From positions 197,499 to 261,498 of the forward strand of contig LNKV01000017.1 of assembly GCA_001465935.1 (NCBI GenBank): a DNA stretch of 64,000 nt, given 5' to 3'. This document shows, piece after piece, positions 1-10,098 of the stretch. Each line of letters starts with the position of its first letter. Positions within the stretch are counted from its first letter, which is position 1. The position numbers were made by a program, and so were the translations under genes. Source of the DNA: Clarireedia homoeocarpa. Its lineage: Eukaryota; Ascomycota; Leotiomycetes; Helotiales; Rutstroemiaceae. The notes below the pieces were generated by a model, which worked only from the letters and a program-made list of their open reading frames with translations, searched no databases and had not been told where the DNA came from.

Positions 1-1772
1 AATCATCATCTCTTCTTCTCTTGTTATTGATCTTGCGCGTGACTTCTGCGGCTGTGGGACCCGCCTGAGGTGTGGACGAGCGAGAAGGTGAAGAGTTCTG
101 GTGATCGGAGGTTGAGTTGCTGCGGTTGAGGGGAAGGGCGAAGGCTGATGGTGGTGTGGAGAGATGCGGGGAGTCAAGAGAGATGTCTTCGCTGATTCCG
201 GATGAGGAGCCACGGGGCAGGAAGGCAGGCGGTGGAGGAGTCCGGCTGTTTTCATCTGTGAACGACTCCCAGAACTCTTTGCCCTTTGAATTGCGTATGA
301 CTTGTTGTTTAAAGCTGCTAGAAATGGAGCTCGTTGTATCTACCATCATGTCATCTTCAGGTATGCCCTCTAGTGACTCTTGTGCTGCTGGACCAAGGAT
401 GGGAGAGGAATGTGTTGTATTCGTCGTAGATATAGAAGCATGGCGTGGAGGTTCGAGATCCATATCACTTTCGCGAGTTTGTCGTACAACTTCTGCTTCT
501 CGACGCACTTCGGTTTCCACAGGTGCGCTTTCTTCTGCTAGGGCCGCGCGAATTCGAGCGAATGTCTTGGTTTTCGGCTGCATATAATCAGTATTAACCA
601 GCCAACATCAAAAAGATTTCTCATACCAGTAGATTGCCTCTCCTTGTCACTGCCCGACGAATGACCCCTCTCTGTCCATCTCTCCCAGGTGTGATCGGAA
701 TCCCATCCACGTTTTCCAAAGTGGATTTCAGGGCGCCATCTTCACTTTCACTTCCTGATATATGCAACTGGTTCGCCGCCCAACTTATACTTTCTCGTCG
801 CGAATGGGACCTATCCATTGATATTTCCCGGCCAAGATATCCGTTTTCGATACCACGCATTGTGGGTGGTGATTTGGAAGATGGGCTGGCCATCATTGAT
901 GAAGCATGGTTCGATCGCTTGCGACTCTTCCCATTCCTTAATCTTGCGCGCTGAAAATTCATAAGGCTATTGACTGCAGGCGATTGTGCTGACCAGGCAC
1001 CACCAGGACTGGGTTGAGATATTCCACCGAAAGGTGTCGTCATTTTGTTAACCTGAGGTGTTGTAAGAATGGAGTCATCAATATCGTCCGCGTCCATCAG
1101 ATCATCGTCATCGGAACTATTGCTAGAAGAATCCGAGGCCATCATGTTGACACTGCCAAGCGAGCTTGAGACAGTCATTCTTTCTGGATTCGCCATGCTC
1201 GACCACAACGAACTCGAGTTGTGCATTCCTTCCCCAGCACTCGTGAAGTGTAATCCGTTTTTCCTATTCGGAATGTTCATGGCTCTTCCGGTAATCGTAG
1301 GCGACGAATCAGGCGACGATTGCTCCGCGAGTGTGGAGTGATGAAGGTTGGTCGCAGCTCGCGAAAAATCTAAGCCTCGAGATCGTCTTGGGAGAACACT
1401 TGTAGGCGATCCATATGTCTGCGATTGATCTAGCTTTGGCGAAAGAGGTACTCGATTGATATAGGCTGCTGAACCAAGTGGCATTAAGTCTTTTTGTGGC
1501 ATCTGTAAGGAAAGACCTCGAGAAAATGAAGGCCGCCTCGGCGTCTTCGGATTGTCAGACAGCGAGCTGTCATCCTTTGATACACGCTTTTCTGGTTCGC
1601 GAAACTTCGGAGAGGGCGATAAAGTTGGTTGACCGCCATCTGACAGAGAACGGGCTTTTGATGGAGATCTTGTTGTGTTTCTCATATCAGTTCCTGCATG
1701 TTTCTCCTCGGCTTCACCATCTCCAATATCCATACTCGACGACATTTCCTGGCCCAATTGACTTCGCAACAT
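1..1772 (-). CDS. nif1: Nif1-like mitotic/cell-cycle inhibitor (C-terminus beyond window)
   Basis: Exon 1 runs 1772-627 and exon 2 starts at 577 and leaves the window at base 1; the 49-nt intron (donor GTATGA, acceptor ATGCAG) joins GGCAATCTACTG to CCGAAAACC in phase 0. The predicted protein is Ser/Pro/Arg rich and probably disordered. It carries stretches I recognise from fungal proteins annotated as cell-cycle inhibitor Nif1, such as SPASVLPRRSRGLDF-like text, LHHSTLAEQSSPDSSP, an acidic SSSNSSDDDDLMD block, RGVIRRAVTRRGNLL and, in exon 2, KTFARIRAALAEE. In fission yeast Nif1 inhibits the Nim1/Cdr1 kinase; that role is known for the yeast protein and only inferred here. The ATG at 1772 or the one at 1742 (MSSSMD) could be the start, and an upstream exon is possible. 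The family call rests on remembered motifs, not on a folded domain. Confidence 0.65.
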
Positions 1773-2223
1773 ATCTGCAAAAGTATATTCCGGGACTTAT
1801 AGAGCTCCGACGATGCTTGAGTTGTTATGTCTACAGCATATTCCAATTGTGTGGGTTGAAGGTTAAAGTGAATGTAACCAACCATAGAGCCCGGGCGGCA
1901 AGAATAACTAACTCAATAGCGGGTAGTAAGCTGGTGTACGAATACCATGGATAACAATGTCCCAGACTGAATTGTTCAAACCGTTCACCATAGAGGTCAC
2001 AGCGAACACTTGTGCGGCCCAGCCATTTCTGTAAGATGATGTTTGTTTTTCTAATAATTTGGCCTCAGCCATAACTTATCCATTAGCAGTAAAATCCTCA
2101 GTGTATCCCATGGACTGCCAAAGTCACGTAAATTGTGGCCCGTGCACGACTCAAAATACCTCATTAAATTGAACAAACAAACCTATAAAGAATAAATAAA
2201 TCACTTATTAAACCACAACTACG
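1773..2223. other. Intergenic, upstream of nif1-like gene
   Basis: AT-rich sequence between the nif1-like gene and the transposase relic. It should hold the promoter and 5' leader of the minus-strand gene. I see no further coding sequence, RNA gene or repeat. Confidence 0.5.
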
Positions 2224-3310
2224 ATGGCAGAAGCTACAAGACCTGATCCCACTGATTCAGGGACCCTACAACCGGATATAGATCCAATATCGGGCGTAGG
2301 GGATAAGTTTAAACCGATGAAATTACACGATTTCTCCCGTACAATCACCTTACCCCCTCATCTTAGCTACAATAATGCGACTGGTTTATTTCTACTTTAC
2401 TACTCAGAGGAGTTAGTAGAAGTGATAGCAAAGGAGACAAACAGTTATATTCGAGAACCTGAAGATCCTACACTCCCATATACCCGGGCACACGCATAGT
2501 AGAATACATGCAAATATGAAATCTATATCCATTTGGCTATCAGGGTTTATATGACTTTGCATATAGAAAGTAGGATTAAGGACTACTGGAATATATATCT
2601 CAGGATACTCCTATTCATCCCTTTACAGCCTATATATCTAGGAATCGCTTCCAAGAGCTCCATATACGGTTCAGGGCAGCTGGGCCGGATATTAAGGATA
2701 TGTTCAAAAGGGTAAGTCTTTTTCTAATATTGGGGATTTTATAACCTAATTCTCTTCTAATAGGTTGAGCCAATAAATATAGGAAGTCAATACTCGATTT
2801 TAGAAACCAGCACAAAAGGTAGCAGTTGACGAATGTATAGTACGATTTACTGGCCGGGCATCTGAGGCTACAACTATTCCTAGGAAACTTACTCCCACTA
2901 GAATAAAAGTCTAGATAATAGCTGACGAAGGGTTTTTCCTTCGCTGGATCTGGTATAAACCTGGTTCCAAGAATAGGCCTGTTGAGGTTCAAGCACCACC
3001 TGAACTAAATGGACGTCCCAACAGCACCGGCAGCAATAAGACAGTAGTAGGTACAGGAGCTTGTCAAAAAGCTTCCCTCTGGTGGCTATCATATATTCGT
3101 CGATAATCTCTTCACCTCAATCAAGTTAGCTCTATATTTGCGCAAGAATAGGCATAGGGTAACAGGTACATATCGGGTTGATTCAGGCATTGTACAAGAA
3201 TTAGTCAACAAAAGGGAAGACGAATTGAAACAGGGTACAACGTTTTCGGTACCTACTCCTGATGGTTTAGTATACGATATTGTATAGAAAGGCAATACTT
3301 TAGTCTTGGT
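2224..3310 (+). pseudogene. piggyBac-type transposase relic (PGBD/DDE_Tnp_1_7 family)
   Basis: Reading begins at ATG 2224 and can be followed as a piggyBac-like transposase across three tryptophan-position stops and frameshifts. Recognisable pieces are the N-terminal MTLHIESRIKDYWN-type segment (about 2550-2600), AVDECIVRFTGR with the first catalytic Asp (about 2825), ADEGFF (about 2925) and FVDNLFTSIKLALYLRKN with the second catalytic Asp (about 3090-3145). An intron-like GTAAGT...AATAG segment sits at 2714-2763. In-frame TAG codons replace expected Trp in three places (around 2500, 2912 and 3285), the change expected from C-to-T mutation on the opposite strand, as in RIP. The 3' end after about 3310 is too degraded to read. 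No terminal inverted repeats or flanking TTAA pair could be assigned. It cannot encode active transposase. Confidence 0.7.
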
Positions 3311-4120
3311 TGTTTTATGTTGATTAATGACGATTTGGGAGTATGTTTGTTTAAGATAGAGGTAGTTAGGTATAAGAAGAGTAGAAAAGTTATAAAGGAT
3401 AACGAGGATAGGATTACTTCCAAGTATATATTTGACTTCGCTTGCTTCTAAGACAATGGATCTTATCGGGGTACCTTGAACAGTATAGGCGATATGACCT
3501 GCTAAGTCGATAGTGATGGTTTTAGTGTTATACGCTTCGTCGACATTGGGGACAATTATTAATGTCAATCTGATGTATAAAACTGCATACTCGATGCGGT
3601 AGTTGTGCGCTGATGGGGTCGGTAGGAACTAGTATACCCTTGACAAACGCTTGGACTTCTATTGGTGTCGCTCCGCATAGTTAGTGCGACCTTCCCGGCG
3701 CCAATCAAAACACATACACAACATCTGCACCTACGACGTCAACGACTGTCAATTGGTCTACTTATTATATCCGGCCTGGTGCGAAATCAGTTAGTACTGA
3801 CGGTTACACGTGGACGTGACCATAGATACGCATAAGAAGCGGGGCTGATAGGCTTTTTCAAACATTAGGCTTTACCCGATGAAGACTAGCAAGATTCTGC
3901 TCTACACCCTTGCACTAGCTTCTGGAGTGACGGAAGAATGTCGAGCAGAAGTAATATTCATCGCCGGATGAACCGCGAGAGGGAAGAAGGACAATGTGAT
4001 GAAGATTACTTTCAAGCACTACTAATCTATGGATTGCTGTAGTAATACATTGCTATCGGATTCTCTCGATATTGCTCCCGCTCAGTCAGCTCAAAGCCTC
4101 TATTTGATATCCACATCCTC
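3311..4120. other. Degraded repeat tail and intergenic sequence
   Basis: The first part (to about 3570) still shows an open frame on the minus strand but I cannot separate it from an antisense shadow of the decayed transposase. The rest, to the aquaporin stop at 4121, has no recognisable gene or RNA. Confidence 0.35.
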
Positions 4121-5504
4121 TTACACTGGGGCATCGTTTTTCCTCATGTTTCCCCAGGATTCATGGCTCTCAGTGCTCCCAGCCATATTAGTTGGCAACC
4201 CACCATCTATTCTGCTAGTCTTCGATATGTGCTGGATGACACCTTCCTCTCCCTTCTCGTGGGTAGTGTGTCCTTTAGCAATAGCTCCAAAGCTATCACG
4301 CTGAATCATTTCATACAACGTGGTACCGAAGACCATGGCGGGTATACTTGTAAAGATGGCTATGGGTGAATACGCTCCAAATATATCTCCGCCATAGAAG
4401 ATTGCAGCAACAATTCGTGTCCCTAGGTCACGACCTGAGTTGAGCTCTATCGTCACATCTGCGAATCCCCAAATCATGGTTGCTATAAGAGTTTAGCCTC
4501 CAGTCGCCACATTTCCCAAGCTTGAAGAGACTAGGTGCGCTTACCATATCCAAGACCAATGACAAAAGGTATTGAAGACGGAGACACGAAAGGGTTGAGG
4601 GGATCTAAGCATGCCCAAATAACGATACCCTATACACAATCAGCATTTGCTTATCCTTGTGGGTGTGGATGGAGGTATGAATGGAGGTTGTGTTGGTAGG
4701 GGTTGTTCCATACAACGAAGACATCTGCAAAGAACTCGATAAAGAACAGGTATCCATAGTTGGTCTCTGTTGCCGCCGGAACTGAGCAAAGAATACTTCC
4801 TGGACCACCGAGTGAGTTTGGACTCAGACCCTTAGCACGGAACTCTGCAGCTAAGGCAGACATTTGCGGATGGTACTGTCCGACGAGCAGCAAACCAGCC
4901 ATAAAAGAACCGAAGACCTGAGCAAATATATATTGGGGAACCTTCTTCCATGGAAACTGCAACTAGTCATCAGCAACGGTCTCCCACGTGATCACAATGC
5001 ACTTACACCTAGCCATACTGCGCAAGACACGGTTACTGCAGGGTTGAAATGTCCTCCAGAAGTACCTCCACACGTTCTACGATCCGTCAGCAACTCTGAT
5101 AGCACTGAAGCAACGATCTATTCAAGCGAGGCTTGAATGTTTGCACATACATTATAGCGAAAGCGATACCGATTGCAAACCCCCATCCAATTTGAAAGAT
5201 CGATCCAAATGCCGGGTCATTCTTGTTGAGGAAGAATGACGCTGTGGATGAGATCCCTGGATATCTATGGTAGCTATTAGCAGCTGACATGAACTCTCGG
5301 GAAGTATGCCTACGTGAAGAAGAATACTCCCATGGCCTCTGCAGCCATTTCTCGCATCCATCTAGGCCTTGCCTCCTCGAAGTCAAGTTTCCGCTGCGAT
5401 ACCGGTTTAGGTGCAACTACATGCCTCTTTGCATGTCGCTGCAGTATTTCCGTATAGCCGATCTCCAGCTCACCAGGACGAAGACGTGGTTCGTTGCGAG
5501 ACAT
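4121..5504 (-). CDS. MIP-family channel (aquaporin/aquaglyceroporin)
   Basis: Six exons: 5504-5314, 5264-5151, 5076-5007, 4956-4714, 4629-4545, 4482-4121; all joins keep phase and give 354 residues. The first half carries the canonical GGTSGGHFNPAVTV (first NPA box, N113-P114-A115). The helix after it contains QYIFAQVFGSFMAGLL. The second half-helix reads LNSGRDLGTR, so the second NPA box is N249-S250-G251, with the family's Arg252 selectivity-filter residue and Asp kept. Six hydrophobic segments are visible, with cytosolic tails at both ends (N-terminal ~60 residues basic, C-terminal ~65 residues polar). MIP proteins conduct water, glycerol or other small neutral solutes across membranes; the substrate cannot be told from sequence by eye. 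A perfect inverted repeat lies about 320 bp upstream of the start. Confidence 0.88.
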
Positions 5505-6791
5505 TGGTTGTCGAGCGGAAAGACGATTGTTCGGTTAACGAAAGTGGTATGACGAAGGTCGTAATCACAAAACGTTCGTCGAAAATGCCTGGGACTTTTT
5601 ATACTGGAGCCTTGAATGTATGATTGACTTGTAGATCGTATGTTTTCCAGAAGGTTTCGGGGGCTTTTATGATAATTCCATGTGGGACTGGGAGGGTATG
5701 GCGTATGGAAACGCAATCTGTCAGTTCGGGGTCCAGGAAACGGATAGAAGAGCCCAGGTATCAAGAAGCCCTCAGCTGAGATGCTTCTTTACGAGAACCG
5801 GAATTCTTGTGGTTGGTGATTCACTCAGAAACTTTGATATCCTCGATATCAAAGTTTCCAGCTTGGATTCTTGACTCTGATAGGCTAATCTTTGTAATCA
5901 GTATACCTCTTTCCCAAAGGAGTCCGGAGTGCAGTAACAGTCTCGATCGCTTAAGAGCAGTGTCCTGCCCCACAGCCCCTCGATCTTTTAAGTCCTTCAA
6001 ATTACCATGTTCTCCCTACTTCCAAATATAATATCTTTCGTATGAAGACATACCGCTACCTCAAAGCTTAGAGCTTTCGGAGTCAGAATTCGAAAACTCG
6101 GAATTTCAAGCATCCAAAATGGTTGAAGTGCGATCTGTTGGAGCCTTCGGAGTTCTGACCGCTGCAAATGACGTTGTATTCAAATCGGCGGTACCTGAGC
6201 CACCAACGCCACATTCCAACGAACTCCGGAGCTTCAAGTAGTATAACGGTGGCGCGGGGAAGGATGTTTTAATTCGGGGGTAAAACGGTGTGAGGTAAAA
6301 CAAACATAAAGTAATAGTCCTCCTCTTTCCTCATCCTTCACTTCCGGTCTCCGAGTCCGACGCCGATGTTCGAAGACGTTACTACCAACTCCTTTCAACA
6401 TGATACTCTTGACATTCGTTATATCGAAACCTCAGGTCGTGTTCTGCTTACACTGCGCTAGGTTACGGAATAGGCTTATGGTCCTCGTAACTTCCACGGT
6501 ATCCGAAATTGACGATACCTTGTCTGCTGGTGGTGGTGGTTTTCTCACGTCACTATGAACTTGAGATCCTACTTAGGACAATTCAGTGAATAAATTCTAT
6601 TCTGGTATCAATACGCAGTGGGCAAATGTCTGCATATGGGCACCCGTTTCGATATTGCCTCGAAAACTTTCTGGGTACAAAAACGAGTTTCAACATCAAT
6701 AGCACCTCAACCTCGTCTTTTCCATACTCTTTGCGGCTCTCAAAATTTGTCTTGAGTGGAAATTTTGGGTGTACTCTCGTCGGAACTTCGC
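5505..6791. other. Intergenic, 1.3 kb, no gene seen
   Basis: Between the aquaporin start and the 3' end of the broken zinc-finger gene. Apart from the palindrome at 5828-5858 I find only short unsupported frames. Confidence 0.45.
5828..5858. repeat. Perfect inverted repeat, 14-bp arms, 3-bp loop
   Basis: GAAACTTTGATATC, then CTC, then GATATCAAAGTTTC. The arms are exact reverse complements. It lies 324 bp upstream of the aquaporin ATG. It could be a dimeric regulator site or a hairpin-forming footprint; nothing in the sequence decides this. Confidence 0.9.
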
Positions 6792-8486
6792 TCATCTACC
6801 CGGGTGGTATTCCACATGCTCCGTGTCAACATGCTTCCGCATTGCCTGTCTACAACCGAATTTACGCCCACACTCAGGACATTTGCACCATGGCCCTGTT
6901 TAGAGTGTAAGATTATTTAATAGTAAAATGGATACACATTCATTATACCTTTCGTGCTTGCAAAATAAGGGCATTTCTTGGAACTCCTCGCCACATTCAC
7001 CACACGCTGGGGCCGACATATTTCCTCCACGAACTCTGTCATCTTCGTTAACACATCCTGCTTCATTGGCCTTTCTAGAGACAGATGCTGCGTTGGCACT
7101 GTTCCTATGACGGTCTGTACATATACTCGGCTGAGTCGTTGTAACGAAACCAATTCGTTTATTGCGATCGAGATCCTCAACTCTTCGCCTGGGAAATAGC
7201 AGCCTCTTAGTGTACGTTGCTCCTGTTCTATCTTCTTTTCTTCTAGAAACAGAGTTCTTTGTTTGGACTGGCCCGGCATTTTCGACATTGTGACCATCTG
7301 AAGAAGCTTGTCGACCATACGTGGAAAACGACGCCAGGACCCAGCTATTCCCACCGTTACAATATACTTTACATAAATGATAGATTGCAAATTCATATTG
7401 TGATTCCGTCAAGACCGATTCTGCTTTCGAACACAAAGCTATTTGGAAAATCTCACAGATGTGCGTTTGTCAGCTCTTCCAAACTTCGAGAGTCCCACCC
7501 CAGGTATGAAATGGCAGTTTTATGGTGTCTTCCGATGGCAGTGAGAAAAGAGGAGCAAGTGCCGTGGAGAATCTAGAAGCAAGCTGACTCGCCCTCTTTC
7601 GTGTAAACTCCTTTTTGAAGTCTTTGTGTTCAATCAAGATACGATGTGCTGCTAAATCCAACTTATACAACCCAGTCGGTTTGTCTGGGGGTTTGTCAGC
7701 ATGGTTGTGGATAGGGCACACTTAAAAAGTTAAGGGACATACCTATACCACAAGCAATGCGTTGATAAGCTAAAAGCAAGCGAGAATCCACCGGGTTGAA
7801 GATTGGAAATATTGACATAAACACCTAGTCCCTCACTGCAGCCAAAGCAAAGCTCCTTAAACAGACATGTGCTTCATTTCTAGTTATCACAATCTCAAGC
7901 CTACTCCTTTCAAGAGCCTCCCAAATATCTAAATCAAAGACTGACTGCACAAGCAGTCTCAAGTCTTCTGTTATCATGCGGTTTCTGAACAGAAATGGCT
8001 GGTCTATAGGCCAACGATATGCGATGGAAGACAGCTCAAACTGTATTTTTCACATTCATCATCTTCTTTATTGCAGGCTTCACTGACGGAACTACCCAAA
8101 CGTCGCGTTTCCTCAAGTCCGATCTTTGAACTAACCCGCAATGTATCTTCCAATCTAGCTACGGCTTCCAACCGGTGCAAACAAAAATCCTCAAAAGTGA
8201 TCAAATCCTGCACCCGAACAAGGTTCAAGACAACCAACCACCTCATGCCGTTGTTCGTTCGGTCAAGGGCCACGGTTCTGTTTGAATCTGTTGCACATCT
8301 GCAAATCTCGATCTCCTTTAGCAATCTGGGTTAGATTGTGAGGAACGAATCAAAGGAGGAAGGGGGAATAACAAGGGGAGGTGTTAAGAGAGGTTGTTTG
8401 TGTAGTTGTGAATTGGTGTTACACTGCATGGGTGAGAGCAAGTCGGAAGTAGAGAAGAAAGGATTTGTTGCATGTCCGGAAACCAT
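6792..8486 (-). pseudogene. Broken C2H2 zinc-finger gene (N-terminal domain of unknown function)
   Basis: From ATG 8486 a reading frame runs to an in-frame TAA (8333-8331) and continues in the same frame to about 8050, where one base of frameshift is needed to enter the stretch beginning AYRWPIDQPF. That stretch runs through an in-frame TAG (7827-7825) to a good donor at 7743/7742, splices in phase to 7684, passes an in-frame TGA (7472-7470) and stays open to about 6950. There it shows CGECGEEFQEMPLF..H and, after a 42-nt intron-like gap, CPECGRKF..MRKHVDTEH, a classic C2H2 finger, ending at TGA 6794-6792. All three stops can arise from CAA, CAG or CGA by C-to-T. I do not recognise the N-terminal region. 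A functional gene with extra unusual introns is the alternative, but four separate breaks make decay more likely. Confidence 0.5.
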
Positions 8487-8844
8487 TTTTTGTCAGCCTT
8501 TGGGCTTTGTGAAGAGAAAGGAGGAGTGAGGACCCATGAGGCCGATGCATCTTCGGATTGCTACGGATAAAGAGGTGGTATTTCCGCAGAGTGCTGGGTA
8601 GTAAGTCCGGGCTAAGATACAGCTCGGAAATATGCATCAAAGTAAGGGATAGAAAGCTACACATTGTTTATTTGCAGAATACTTTGCCCAGATCTTGTAC
8701 AGTTATCTTATCTCTTATAAATCTTATGCAAGTTGCCGGAATTTCTTAGAAGGTTGGGTCCCTATTTATACAAAACTTCTCCAAGTTTCTACAGAGACTC
8801 TAGTTCATAAGTGCCTTCAATCAACGTCTTGCAACTTCATAGCC

Positions 8845-9258
8845 ATGAAGGAACCAAGCCGCAGAAAGTCGTGGCAGCCAGCTGCGCCTCAAAAAGCCAC
8901 AAATTTCAGAAACCTCAGTAGTGAAGGAGCCAAAGTCACGTCAGGTTTTCCTGATCATCATGGCCCAATGGCTCCCAGAATCAACATGACGACAGCTGAT
9001 GTGCCAATGAAAGTCATCATTGGTTTGGACTATGGAACGACATTTACTTCGGTTTCCTACGGTATCGTCCCCGTGGAGGAAGTTAATACAAGACCCTTTT
9101 CAAAAAAATATCATGAGCGTGGTCAACTGGCCTCGCGATGGGCAAACTGGCGAACGAAAGCAGCTCCCAAGCGAGAGCTGGTATTCACCTGCTCCGATAC
9201 AACGCAACACCTGACATCTAGTGTTACTAACAACACTGTTGGAAGGGTGGAATCCTAA
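8845..9258 (+). pseudogene. Hsp70-like (actin-type ATPase) N-terminal fragment, frameshifted
   Basis: From ATG 8845 a frame leads to IIGLDYGTTFTSVSY, the phosphate-1 motif of the Hsp70/actin ATPase fold in the form found in fungal Hsp70-like proteins. Around the A7 tract at 9102-9108 the homologous frame changes: the next expected stretch SVVNWPRDGQTGERKQ..SESWYSP is read in the other frame (about 9110-9212), where it soon hits a stop. The fragment covers only the first ~110 residues of a normally 500-600-residue protein and lacks the rest of the ATPase domain. It ends at a tRNA-like insert. It is best read as a truncated, frameshifted copy of one of the expanded fungal Hsp70-like genes. Confidence 0.7.
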
Positions 9259-9276
9259 CCATTGGACCACAGAAGC
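9239..9276 (-). tRNA. tRNA-Gly(UCC) 5' half, partial
   Basis: On the minus strand the 38 bases form the acceptor 5' strand GCTTCTG, TG, a D arm GTCC-AATGGTTA-GGAT, the 5' anticodon stem CCACC and the loop CTTCCAA with anticodon UCC. The sequence then breaks off where GGTGG of the 3' anticodon stem should follow; the T arm and 3' acceptor strand are missing. It has the A-box promoter element but no B box. It is not a functional tRNA gene. Confidence 0.75.
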
Positions 9277-10098
9277 TAGATATTATCTTATCTTTGCTTG
9301 AATTGATGAATACTATTCTTTATCTTAAAATATAAACCTAACATAAGAACAAAAGAGTTTCTATGTTCTAGACTCTCGCTTGACGACCCCCCAACTTTTG
9401 TCGAAGTCTAAACCTACCTACTACTGGCACACTAAATGCAAAATCATATTAAAATCGTAAGTTAGTTGTAGTGAAGAACCCTTGGTTACAGTTTCAGCTA
9501 GAGAACACTTAAGCATAGCTGATCCATAAAGTATAGTTAAAGTTTGTGGGTAGGGCGTGATTCATACATAGTCTTAGGGCTGAAGAGGCCACTGGTCGTA
9601 GCAGGTTTTTCATTATTATCCCATATATATGGAGAAGCACATAAGGGAGTATAGATATGTACAAGATTTGTTTTCTAACGCAAATGAGCTCGAGAGTATT
9701 GTCGATTCTCAGTCCTGAGTGCTCGAGGTAGAACTGGATAATCCAAACATGAACTGTACGTACAGAGTGGAGGGATGATCGGTACTACAGACCAAGGGTT
9801 AACTCGGCTTGCTTTTCCTCATATCTTACCAGTGTGTGTGCATGGTTCTCTGGCTTCAGATAATATATCTACAATTCTACAGACATTTTGGACCAAGAAC
9901 CTGATCTGCTTAGAACTCGGACACAGTACATAGAACATAGAGCACCCGTAAGATCAGATAATCTGGTAGACTAGAGTATGGTTCTAACATTACGAAACTG
10001 TGAAGGCCACTATATATATATTCTACCGTCTGCATTTGCATTCATTCCCTCCACTCTCTGACGAGTTTGATCCATACATATTTCTACATCAATTCATA
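9277..10098. other. Intergenic; possible old LTR fragment
   Basis: No coding sequence seen. Bases 9470-9502 resemble 37799-37828, the left edge of a solo LTR. A TATA-like run (TATATATATA) at about 10011-10020 lies some 80 bp before the next start codon. Confidence 0.4.

Noticed and set aside
117..587. 156-codon plus-strand frame at the window start
   Set aside because: It starts at TTG and is antisense to the second exon of the nif1-like gene, which has recognisable protein.
3089..3568. 159-codon minus-strand frame
   Set aside because: It overlaps the second catalytic block of the transposase relic on the other strand and shows no family features.
9239..9276. Intact tRNA-Gly gene
   Set aside because: The 3' anticodon stem, T arm and 3' acceptor strand are missing.
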